Assembly: GCA_963775275.1 (NCBI GenBank)
Contig: CAVZII010000005.1
Span: 806,001 to 870,000 of the forward strand
Reading direction: 5' to 3'
DNA from: JANWHQ01 sp963775275
Lineage (GTDB): Bacteria > Pseudomonadota > Alphaproteobacteria > Caulobacterales > Caulobacteraceae
Length of the DNA: 64,000 nt
Below are positions 57,028 to 64,000 of the stretch, piece after piece. The notes under the pieces are model-generated. The model saw only the letters and a program-made list of their open reading frames with translations, was not told where the DNA came from and ran no database searches. The first letter of the stretch is position 1. The number at the start of each line of letters is the position of its first letter. The translations under genes and the position numbers were made by a program.

Positions 57028-58686
57028 TTGAGCCGACATGGTAAACAGGAATTTACCGATCAGGGCGCGCGCCGCCGGGCGGCCGCCTGGCGCACCCTGC
57101 AGACCCAGGCGCGGATCGACGGGGCCGGGCGCATCGTCGACCTGTTCACGAGCGAGCCGGGCCGGCTGGACGGCCTGAGCCTGGAGGCGGCGGGCCTCTA
57201 TATCGACCTTTCCAAGCAGCCCTGGTCGCGCGACGGCGTCGCGGCCGCGCTCGCCCTGGCCAGGGCCTGCGAGCTGGAAGGCGCGCGCGCGCGGCTGTTC
57301 GCCGGCGAAGAGGTGAACCGCTCCGAGGGCCGGCCGGCCATGCACATGGCGCTGCGGGCCCCGGACGGGGCGGACTTCAAGGCGCTGGGCCGGCCCATAT
57401 CGCGCGAAGTCGAGGCGGGCCGCGCGGCGATGCGCGCCCTGGCCGAGGCCGTGCGTTCGGGCGAGGTCACGGGCGCGGGCGGGACGCCGCTCAAGGCCGT
57501 GGTCCACATCGGGATCGGCGGCTCGGACCTCGGGCCGCAGCTGGTCTGGGAGGCGCTGAAGCCGCTGGCGCCGCAGGTCGAGCTGCGCTTCGCCGCGAAC
57601 GTCGATCCCCACGCCATCGCCGCGGCGCTGAGCGGCCTGGAGCCGGCATCGACCCTGGTGGTCGCCGTCTCCAAGACCTTCACCACCCAGGAGACGATCG
57701 CCAACGCCGAGGCGGCGCGGGCGTGGCTGCGCGCCGCCCTGGGCGCGCAAGCCGACGGCCAGCTCCTGGCCGTGACCGCCAATCCCGAGGCCGCCCAGGC
57801 GTTCGGCGTTTCGGCGGAGCGGATCTTCGAGTTCTGGGACTGGGTCGGCGGGCGCTATTCGGTTTGGTCGGCGGTGGGCCTGTCCTGCGCGATCGGCCTG
57901 GGCTGGGACGCGTTCGAGCGGCTGCTGGCGGGCGCCGCGGCGATGGACCGGGCCTTCGTGGAGACGCCGCTGGAGCGCAATGCGCCGGTGCTGCTGGCCC
58001 TGTCGCACCTCTTCAACCGCAACGGCATCGGCCGCCCGGCGCGGGCCGTGATCCCCTATGCCGAGCGCCTGCGCCTGCTGCCGCCCTTCCTGCAGCAGCT
58101 CGAGATGGAATCGAACGGCAAGCGGGTCGGCCAGGACGGGCGTCCGCTCGAGCGGCCGGGCGCGGCGGCGGTGTTCGGCCAGCCCGGCTCGTCGGCCCAG
58201 CACGCCTTCTTCCAGTCGCTGCACCAGGGCGTGGACGTGATCCCGGTCGACTTCATCGCCATCGCCGAGGCGCGCGAGGGGCCCAAGGGCGATCAGGCCA
58301 AGCTGCTGGCCAATGCGCTCGCCCAGGCCGAGGCGCTGATGACCGGCCGGGCCGAGGCGGAGGTGCGGCGCGAGCTGAAGGCCAAGGGGATGGACGAGGC
58401 CGGGATCGACGCCCTGGCGCCGCAGCGGACCTTCCCCGGCGACCGGCCCTCGAGCTTCATCCTGATGGACGCCCTCAGCCCCGAGCGGCTGGGGGCGCTG
58501 ATCGCGCTCTACGAGCACAAGACCTTCGTCGAGGGCGTGCTCTGGGGCCTGAACAGCTTCGACCAGTGGGGCGTGGAGCTCGGCAAGGCCATGGCCGGCA
58601 AGATCCTGCCCGAGCTGGAAGGCGGGCCGGAAGCGCCGCACGACCCCTCGACCACGGCGCTGGTCAGGCGGCTGAAACGAGGCTGA
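57028..58686 (+). CDS. pgi: Glucose-6-phosphate isomerase
   Basis: 552 aa. The start is TTG 57028 with GGAGG 6 nt ahead; the ATG at 57039 is out of frame. Family blocks: VVHIGIGGSDLGPQL, SKTFTTQET (phosphosugar Ser/Thr), WDWVGGRYSVWSAVGLS, the catalytic Glu in QQLEMESNGK, His in QHAFFQSLHQG, and the C-terminal Lys in FDQWGVELGK. Interconverts glucose-6-phosphate and fructose-6-phosphate in the cytoplasm, feeding Entner-Doudoroff and pentose routes. Repeat copy 3 directly precedes it. Confidence 0.97.
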   Translation: MSRHGKQEFTDQGARRRAAAWRTLQTQARIDGAGRIVDLFTSEPGRLDGLSLEAAGLYIDLSKQPWSRDGVAAALALARACELEGARARLFAGEEVNRSEGRPAMHMALRAPDGADFKALGRPISREVEAGRAAMRALAEAVRSGEVTGAGGTPLKAVVHIGIGGSDLGPQLVWEALKPLAPQVELRFAANVDPHAIAAALSGLEPASTLVVAVSKTFTTQETIANAEAARAWLRAALGAQADGQLLAVTANPEAAQAFGVSAERIFEFWDWVGGRYSVWSAVGLSCAIGLGWDAFERLLAGAAAMDRAFVETPLERNAPVLLALSHLFNRNGIGRPARAVIPYAERLRLLPPFLQQLEMESNGKRVGQDGRPLERPGAAAVFGQPGSSAQHAFFQSLHQGVDVIPVDFIAIAEAREGPKGDQAKLLANALAQAEALMTGRAEAEVRRELKAKGMDEAGIDALAPQRTFPGDRPSSFILMDALSPERLGALIALYEHKTFVEGVLWGLNSFDQWGVELGKAMAGKILPELEGGPEAPHDPSTTALVRRLKRG

Positions 58687-58705
58687 CCAGCGCGGCTCCG
58701 GCGCT

Positions 58706-60829
58706 TCAGAACTTCCTGGTCAGGCCGACGAAGACTCCGCGCCTCGGCCCGAACTGGGGTGCGCCGACGCCCACGCCCGTGCCGTCGCGAATCTCGTAGG
58801 TCTTGTCGAAGGCGTTGATCAGGTCGGCGCGGACTTGGACCACGCCGAAGTCGTGGGACACGCCGACGTTCACCTGGGTGTAGCTCGGCACGTGGTCGCC
58901 GTTGGGAACCGCCCCGTCGCGGCGCAGGCCCGTGCCGAACAGGAGGTCGGCGGTGAGCCGCGTGGCGCCGAACCGGTAGGACGCGCCGGCCGAGGCGGTC
59001 ACCGTCTGGATGTGGTCCAGGTAGATGTAGTTGGCGGCGATGTAGGCCAGGTCGCCCGGATCGAAGTTGGCCTGGGCCGAGTCGATGGTCTTGCCCTGGG
59101 CCTTGGACAGGGAGACGTTCAGGTAGGCGCTGAACGGACCGTGGGCGTAGGCGGAGGTGAACTCCACGCCCCGCATGTAGCCCTTCTCGTAGTTGAAAGG
59201 CGTCAGGATGATCGGCGCGCCGAACTGGCCCTCGTCGATCAGGTTGTGGACGCTCTGGTAGTAGGCGTCGACGCCCAGGGTCACATCGCCGAGCTTCTGT
59301 TGCACGCCCACGTCGAAGTAGTGCGACCGCGAGGCGAAGGGCGTGGTGCTGGCGACCGGGTTGGGGAACTCGGCCGTCGTGCCGGTGAACTTGAAGACCG
59401 TGGGGTTGGCGATGAGCTCGAACGGCGGCGGGGTGAAGTAGCGCGCATAGCCGGCGTGGACGGTGGTTCCCGCGGCCGGGGTCCAGACCAGGTTCACCCT
59501 CGGGCTCCACTGGTGCTCATTGCGGTAGGAGTTCACCTGGTCGAACCGGATGCCGTAGTTGACCGTGAGGTCCGGCAGGAGCTTCCATTCGTCCTGCAGG
59601 TAGGCGGTGTAGGTCCAGGCGGTCTTGGCGCCGTTGTCGATGATGGTGATCGGCTGATCCGGCGGCAGGGCGCCGGTGGTGTCGAGCACCAGGGAGCTGG
59701 TCTTGCTGACCGCGCGATCGACCTGGACCACGGCGCCGGCGCGCACGGTGTGCGTGTCGGTCAGCCGGAAGACGCCTTCGAGCTGGACGCCGCCGGCGGT
59801 GTCGCTCTTGCGGGCGTCCTGGGCGATGCCGGTGAAGAGGAGGTCCCCGAGCGGGTCGGGGCGGAAACTCAGGGTCGAGTAGCGGACGAAGGCCGAGGCC
59901 TGGCCGGTGAACCGGTCGGTGGTGTGCTGGTAGCTGGCGATGGCGAACTCGGTCCCCTCGCGCTGACGCTCGTTCAGATCGTCGCTGAGGACGTCGCCCT
60001 GGCCGTTCACCGTCAGGCCGGTCCCGATGAACGTGGGCGTCGGATCGTCGGGGTAGTTGGGGTGCAGACCCGCGCGGTTGGGGATCTGGAAGGCCTGCTG
60101 GGAGACGCCGAGGATCATGGAGATCCGGTCGGAATCCCCGATGATGTGATCGAAGTAGCCGAAGCCCTGGAACTGGTCGGAGCGGTCATGCAGCGGGGTG
60201 GAGGAGCCGTCCGGCGACTCGATGCCCAGGCCCGTGTGCAGATAGCTGGCGCTCGCGAAGGCGCTGTTCGACCCCCAGGACCCGCCGTACTCCAGGCTGG
60301 GCTCGATCTCGTCGTGCCCGCCGCCGTAGACCCCGACCTGGCCCCCGTTCTGGAAGCCGCTCTTGGTGGTGATGTTGATGATGCCGGCGGTGCGAAGGCC
60401 GTATTGGGCGGGCAAGGCGCCGGTGACGAGGTCGATGTTGGCCGCGAGGCGCGGGCTGAGAGTTTGGCCGAAGACCGAGATGCCCTCGGGCAGGATCACG
60501 TTGTTCAGCCGGTACTGGAGGTCGGCGTGGTCGCCGCGGATGTGCAGCTGGCCGAAGGAGTCCTGGACCGCGCCCGGCGCCTGCAGGATGACCTGGTTCA
60601 AGGGCACATTCTCGCCGCCTGGCAGGATGTCGATGACCTGCTTGGAGAGCGAATAGGTCGTGGCGCCGAGCGCCGGCTCGACCGTCAGGCGCGCCGCGTC
60701 CAGCCGGTGGGCCGTGACCACGACGTCCGAAGAGGCGCCGTCGCCGTTGGTCGCCGCCCAGGCTTGGCCCGCGAACATGCCGGCGAGCACGCTCGCCGCC
60801 CCCAGCAGCCATCGTCCGCGCATGAACAT
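58706..60829 (-). CDS. TonB-dependent outer membrane receptor, probably zinc-related
   Basis: 707 aa. Signal peptide (LLGAASVLAGMFAGQAWAA). TonB box-like SDVVVTAHRL near 34-44, plug domain to about 165 (LNQVILQAPGAVQDSFGQLHIRGD, IDLVTGALPAQYGLRTAGIINITTKSG), then a 22-strand barrel ending in the C-terminal Phe (VGLTRKF). Two GTTATGAAATAAC boxes stand at -20 and -55 relative to the start, matching the Zur operator pattern, so zinc repression and zinc-complex uptake are inferred. Without the boxes the substrate would be unassigned. No permease is adjacent. Confidence 0.9.
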   Translation of the reverse strand: MFMRGRWLLGAASVLAGMFAGQAWAATNGDGASSDVVVTAHRLDAARLTVEPALGATTYSLSKQVIDILPGGENVPLNQVILQAPGAVQDSFGQLHIRGDHADLQYRLNNVILPEGISVFGQTLSPRLAANIDLVTGALPAQYGLRTAGIINITTKSGFQNGGQVGVYGGGHDEIEPSLEYGGSWGSNSAFASASYLHTGLGIESPDGSSTPLHDRSDQFQGFGYFDHIIGDSDRISMILGVSQQAFQIPNRAGLHPNYPDDPTPTFIGTGLTVNGQGDVLSDDLNERQREGTEFAIASYQHTTDRFTGQASAFVRYSTLSFRPDPLGDLLFTGIAQDARKSDTAGGVQLEGVFRLTDTHTVRAGAVVQVDRAVSKTSSLVLDTTGALPPDQPITIIDNGAKTAWTYTAYLQDEWKLLPDLTVNYGIRFDQVNSYRNEHQWSPRVNLVWTPAAGTTVHAGYARYFTPPPFELIANPTVFKFTGTTAEFPNPVASTTPFASRSHYFDVGVQQKLGDVTLGVDAYYQSVHNLIDEGQFGAPIILTPFNYEKGYMRGVEFTSAYAHGPFSAYLNVSLSKAQGKTIDSAQANFDPGDLAYIAANYIYLDHIQTVTASAGASYRFGATRLTADLLFGTGLRRDGAVPNGDHVPSYTQVNVGVSHDFGVVQVRADLINAFDKTYEIRDGTGVGVGAPQFGPRRGVFVGLTRKF

Positions 60830-60848
60830 CTCCCGAAGCAGCGTGTCT

Positions 60849-60896
60849 GTTATGAAATAACATCTCGCGACGTCAAGCCGGATGTTATGAAATAAC
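60849..60896. promoter_or_regulatory. Two Zur-like operator boxes
   Basis: Identical palindromes GTTATGAAATAAC at 60849-60861 and 60884-60896, 35 bp apart, in a strongly AT-biased stretch between the divergent TonB receptor and the LpxH-like gene. Zur sites of alphaproteobacteria are GTTAT-N3-ATAAC-like. The spacing places them around the -10/-35 region of the receptor promoter. Confidence 0.6.
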
Positions 60897-61053
60897 GTTT
60901 AGGTGTGTGTTCCGCGCAATGCCCAGGCGCCGCGAGCCTTCCTGCGGGCGCGGTTCACGAAACCGACATGCAATCGGCCTAGGGGCGGGCCTGCGCCCGT
61001 TCGGCCGGCATGGCCGGCTTTGGGGGGCGCGGCCGACGCCGAAGAGCCGCTCC

Positions 61054-61878
61054 GTGGACGACGACGACCCGCCCGCCCGCTACCGCACGGTCTTCATCTC
61101 GGACGTGCACCTGGGCACGCGCGGCTGCCAGGCCGAGCTGCTGCTGGACTTCATCCGGCACATCGACTGCGAGCAGCTCTATCTGGTCGGCGACATCGTC
61201 GACGGCTGGCGGCTGAGGGGCCGCTGGTACTGGCCGCAGGCGCACAACGACGTGGTGCAGAAGATCCTGCGCATGGCGCGCAAGGGCGTGCGGGTGACCT
61301 ACGTGCCCGGCAACCACGACGAGTTCGCCCGCGACTACTGCGGCTCGCACTTCGGCGGGGTCGAGGTGGTGATGGACGCCATCCACGAGACGGCCGACGG
61401 CCGGCGGCTGCTGGTCGTGCACGGCGATCACTTCGACGGCGTGATCCGGTACGCCAAGCACCTGTCCTTGCTGGGCGACTGGGCCTATGCGATCGTCCTC
61501 GAGCTGAATACCTGGTTCAACCGCATCCGGCGGCGGTTGGGATTCGGCTACTGGAGCCTGTCGGCCTACCTCAAGGGCAAGGTGAAGAACGCAGTGCAGT
61601 TCATCGCCGACTTCGAAGCGGCCGTCGCCGAAGAGGCGCGGCGGCGCGGCGCGGACGGCGTGGTCTGCGGCCACATCCACAAGGCGGAGCTGCGCGAGAT
61701 CGCGGGGCTCGTCTACGCCAACGACGGCGACTGGGTGGAGAGCTGCACGGCGCTCGTCGAGCACCTGGACGGCCGTCTCGAGGTCCTGGAATGGGCCAGG
61801 CGCCGCTCCTGGTCGATGATCGACCGCAGGGTTCCAGCCTTTCCCCTCCAGCCCGCCGGAGAAACGGCGGGGGCCTGA
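61054..61878 (+). CDS. LpxH-like UDP-2,3-diacylglucosamine diphosphatase family metallophosphoesterase
   Basis: 274 aa from GTG 61054 (VDDDDPPARYRTVFISDVHLG); the frame opens at 60907, but those 49 residues are not family-like. Metal motifs: SDVHLG, GDIVDGW, GNHDEF, VVHGDHFDG and GHIHKAE, in the LpxH/YbbF order. It resembles the longer UDP-2,3-diacylglucosamine diphosphatase-like proteins paired with glycosyltransferases in alphaproteobacteria, so a role in glycolipid metabolism is more likely than main lipid A synthesis. Its TGA overlaps the next ATG by 1 bp. Confidence 0.85.
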   Translation: MDDDDPPARYRTVFISDVHLGTRGCQAELLLDFIRHIDCEQLYLVGDIVDGWRLRGRWYWPQAHNDVVQKILRMARKGVRVTYVPGNHDEFARDYCGSHFGGVEVVMDAIHETADGRRLLVVHGDHFDGVIRYAKHLSLLGDWAYAIVLELNTWFNRIRRRLGFGYWSLSAYLKGKVKNAVQFIADFEAAVAEEARRRGADGVVCGHIHKAELREIAGLVYANDGDWVESCTALVEHLDGRLEVLEWARRRSWSMIDRRVPAFPLQPAGETAGA

Positions 61879-63020
61879 TGCGCATCCTCCTGGCGAGCGA
61901 CGCCTGGGAGCCTCAGGTCAACGGGGTGGTGCGCACGCTCACGCGCACCATCGCCGAATGCCGGGACATGGGCCACGAGGTGGAGGTCATCGAGCCCGGC
62001 CAGTTCCGCACCTTCCCGCTGCCGACCTATTCGGAGATCAAGCTGGCGGTGGGCTGCTACCAGCCGATCCAGGAGCGGCTGAAGGCGTTCGAGCCGGAGG
62101 CCATCCACATCGCCACCGAGGGCCCGATCGGCCTGACGGTGCGCAAGCTGTGCCTGGAGTGGAAGCTGCCCTTCACCACCAGCTACCACACGCGCTTTCC
62201 CGAATACGTCTCGGCGCGCCTGCCGGTGCCGGTAGGCGCCGGCTACGCCTACATGAAGTGGTTCCACCGCCCCTCGGGGCGGGTGATGGTGGCCACCAAG
62301 AGCATGTGGCGCGAGCTCGAGCTGCACGGCTTCCACAACCTCGCGATCTGGAGCAAGGGCGTGGACACCGAGCTGTTCCGCCCCGGGATGACCTCCCCCC
62401 TCTACGCGGGCCTGCCGCGCCCGATCTGGCTGAACGTCGGCCGCGTGGCGGTGGAGAAGAACATCGAGACCTTCCTGAAGCTCGACCTGCCCGGCACCAA
62501 GGTGGTGGGCGGCGAGGGCCCGCAGATGGAGGAGCTGAAGGCGCGCTATCCGAAGACGGTGTTCCTGGGCTACCGGTTCGGCGAGGAGCTGGCGGCCTGC
62601 TTCTCGGACGCGGACGTCTTCGTCTTCCCCTCCCTGACCGACACCTTCGGCCTGGTGATGCTGGAGGCCATGGCGTCGGGCACGCCGGTGGCCGCCTTCG
62701 CCGCGCCGGGACCGGTCGACGTGATCCCGGGCTCGGGCGCGGGCGCGCTGGCGCAGATCGGCGGGGACCTGAAGGCGGCGTGCCTGGAGGCGCTGACGAT
62801 CGACCGCCAGGCGACCCGGGCCTTCGCCGAGCAGTTCTCGTGGCGGGCCTGTGCGGAGGAGTTCATCCGCAACCTGACGCCCCTGCCCCAGCCGGAGAAG
62901 CGGCGGATCTGGAAGCGGCTGAAGCGGCTGGCGCGGTTGAGATCGCGCCCGCCGGACCTGCTCAAGGCGAGCCGGACGGCGCTGAAGGGGATGGCGGACC
63001 TAACAGCCATCGGAAAGTGA
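61878..63020 (+). CDS. GT4-family glycosyltransferase
   Basis: 380 aa from ATG 61878 (TGATG overlap with the previous stop). The N-domain starts MRILLASDAWEPQVNGVVRTLTRTI, and the C-domain has WLNVGRVAVEKNIETFL, GGEGPQ and the E-x7-E type motif in FPSLTDTFGLVMLEAMASG. Similar to glycosyltransferases that glycosylate diacylglycerol (glucuronosyl/glucosyl-DAG), and the coupling to the LpxH-like phosphatase supports glycolipid synthesis, for example under phosphate limitation. Basic C-terminus (RRIWKRLKRLARLRSRPP) suits membrane binding. The 3' end overlaps the convergent aqpS by 59 bp. Confidence 0.88.
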   Translation: MRILLASDAWEPQVNGVVRTLTRTIAECRDMGHEVEVIEPGQFRTFPLPTYSEIKLAVGCYQPIQERLKAFEPEAIHIATEGPIGLTVRKLCLEWKLPFTTSYHTRFPEYVSARLPVPVGAGYAYMKWFHRPSGRVMVATKSMWRELELHGFHNLAIWSKGVDTELFRPGMTSPLYAGLPRPIWLNVGRVAVEKNIETFLKLDLPGTKVVGGEGPQMEELKARYPKTVFLGYRFGEELAACFSDADVFVFPSLTDTFGLVMLEAMASGTPVAAFAAPGPVDVIPGSGAGALAQIGGDLKAACLEALTIDRQATRAFAEQFSWRACAEEFIRNLTPLPQPEKRRIWKRLKRLARLRSRPPDLLKASRTALKGMADLTAIGK

Positions 63021-63750
63021 GCACCGCCGACGCCGCGCCGAGGAGCTGGGCGCCGATGAAGGCCGGCGCGGAGCGGGGCGCGATGCCGGCGAAGCTGTCC
63101 GTGAGGCTGCGCGCAATGGTCACCGCCGGGTTGGCGAAGGACGTGGAGGCGGTGAACCAGTAGGCCGAGGTGATGTAGAGGCCGACCGCCATGGGCGTGA
63201 AGGCCGGCCGGAACCGGTCGCAACCCAGGATCACGGCCAGGAGGCCGAAGGTGGCGACGAGCTCGGAGAACGCCTGGGCGGGCCCGTCGCGAAGCCTGGA
63301 GGAGACCTCCAGCACCGGGGCCGCGAACATCAGGTGCGCCGCGAAGACGCCGAGGATCGCGCCCGTGACCTGGACGGCGATGTAGGCTGCGGCGTGCGCC
63401 GGCCGCCCCTGGCCCTTCAGCACGAAGGCGAGGGTGACGGCGGGGTTGAAGTGGGCGCCGGAGATCGGGCCGAAGACCACGATCAGCACGGTGAGGCCCG
63501 CGCCGGTGGCGATGGTGTTGGCCAGGAGCGCCAGGCCGTCCGAGCCGCCGGACAGGCGCTGGCCCATGATCCCGGAGCCGACGACGATGGCGAGCAGGAA
63601 GGCCGTCCCGAGGGCTTCGGCGGCGAGCCGGCGCAGGAGATCGAACCGCTCGGGCTCAGGGCCAGGCGAGGGCTGGGCCCCCGCATCGCTCGGCGCCGCG
63701 GACCGGGCGGGCGCCTCGGCCCGAAGCGACTGGCGCTCAAGCGCGGTCAT
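62962..63750 (-). CDS. aqpS: Aquaglyceroporin in arsenic operon (AqpS-like)
   Basis: 262 aa, MIP family with six helices and two half-helices carrying the NPA motifs HFNPAVTLA and SFANPAVTIARS. A hydrophilic N-terminus of about 38 residues precedes TM1. Its ATG overlaps the stop of arsC (63747-63750), an arrangement known from rhizobial ars operons where AqpS exports the arsenite made by ArsC. The channel residues alone would not distinguish water, glycerol or arsenite; the operon does. 3' end overlaps the convergent glycosyltransferase gene. Confidence 0.85.
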   Translation of the reverse strand: MTALERQSLRAEAPARSAAPSDAGAQPSPGPEPERFDLLRRLAAEALGTAFLLAIVVGSGIMGQRLSGGSDGLALLANTIATGAGLTVLIVVFGPISGAHFNPAVTLAFVLKGQGRPAHAAAYIAVQVTGAILGVFAAHLMFAAPVLEVSSRLRDGPAQAFSELVATFGLLAVILGCDRFRPAFTPMAVGLYITSAYWFTASTSFANPAVTIARSLTDSFAGIAPRSAPAFIGAQLLGAASAVLTFRWLLGPPSPSAPSGSP

Positions 63751-64000
63751 GCCGGCTCGGACTCGTCCTTGACGTGGCCGATGTCCTCGAGCCGGCGCTG
63801 CAGCGACAGCCGGTCGAGCCCGGTGATGGGCAGGCTGGCGAACAGGCCGATGCGGTTGTGAAGCTGGCGGTAGGCGTCCGCGAAGGCGACGGCGATCTCG
63901 GCTACGGAGCCCGTGGCCGCCGCGGGATCGGGAACGCCCCAGTGGGCGGTCATCGGCTGGCCGGGCCAGACCGGGCAGACCTCCTGGGCGGCGTTGTCAC
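63747..64000 (-). CDS. arsC: Arsenate reductase ArsC, low-molecular-weight phosphatase type (5' end off window)
   Basis: The frame is open to the window edge. The visible C-terminal part begins DNAAQEVCPVWPGQPMTAHWGVPDPAA, the resolving-Cys region of thioredoxin-coupled ArsC, and ends LEDIGHVKDESEPA. The in-frame ATG at 63953 is internal (PGQPMTAHWG). The N-terminal CxxxxxR phosphate loop lies beyond base 64000. Reduces arsenate to arsenite for removal through the neighbouring channel. Confidence 0.9.
   Translation of the reverse strand, partial: DNAAQEVCPVWPGQPMTAHWGVPDPAAATGSVAEIAVAFADAYRQLHNRIGLFASLPITGLDRLSLQRRLEDIGHVKDESEPA

Noticed and set aside
60903..63020. A single 705-aa fusion of phosphoesterase and glycosyltransferase
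   Set aside because: The two activities are in different frames; the transferase frame is merely open upstream, and the TGATG junction at 61876-61880 shows two genes.

Overview
The window reads as a chromosomal segment of a very GC-rich alphaproteobacterium, most likely Caulobacteraceae (Caulobacter/Phenylobacterium-like). The grounds are the chvI-chvG-hprK-EIIA-HPr cluster of the truncated alphaproteobacterial nitrogen-type PTS, a SapC-family protein, a TonB-dependent receptor, many small SnoaL-like proteins, and dense intergenic palindromes. No rRNA, tRNA or CRISPR array was seen.

Layout. 1-3300: the 3' end of an N-formylglutamate amidohydrolase, a compact candidate sRNA locus (968-1136, minus), a secreted protein of unknown function, and about 1.15 kb of nested intergenic repeats. 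3310-9698: ptsH, EIIA, hprK, chvG and chvI on the minus strand, then an unknown 567-aa protein and an RluA-family pseudouridine synthase on plus. 9796-15853 is an accessory island. It holds a very large LRR-Roc-COR-TIR protein (frameshifted as sequenced) with fifteen near-identical 66-bp repeats, a REP-associated tyrosine transposase with its own REP-like ends, and a complete IS4-family element with terminal inverted repeats and a 10-bp target duplication. 15951-27000: a CEMIP-like G8/beta-helix secreted protein, assorted hydrolases and a transporter, and a BlaI/M56-peptidase regulatory pair divergent from a serine beta-lactamase-like hydrolase across a tandem operator. 27490-31460: the Hen1-Pnkp RNA repair operon. 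31579-58700: mostly metabolic and envelope genes (transaldolase-like, zinc metalloprotease, SMP-30-like, SnoaL-like proteins, ankyrin, MFS, nitrobindin-like, CocE hydrolase, STAS, amidohydrolase, MaoC, SapC, DsbD/ScsB, pgi). 58706-64000: a TonB receptor with two Zur-like boxes, an LpxH-like/glycosyltransferase pair, and the end of an arsenic operon (arsC-aqpS).

Functional themes. Envelope stress and carbon/nitrogen signalling converge in the ChvGI-PTS block. Two candidate damage or defence modules are present: a TIR/LRR GTPase that resembles an immune receptor, and an RNA repair operon that fixes ribotoxin cuts. Three copies of a twin-hairpin intergenic element (37422, 46302, 56842) form an unexplained repeat family. 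Four genes or remnants show single-base frame disruptions (near 10020, 18921-18934, 43190-43205 and 51290). Their clustering means sequencing or assembly error must be ruled out before decay is inferred.
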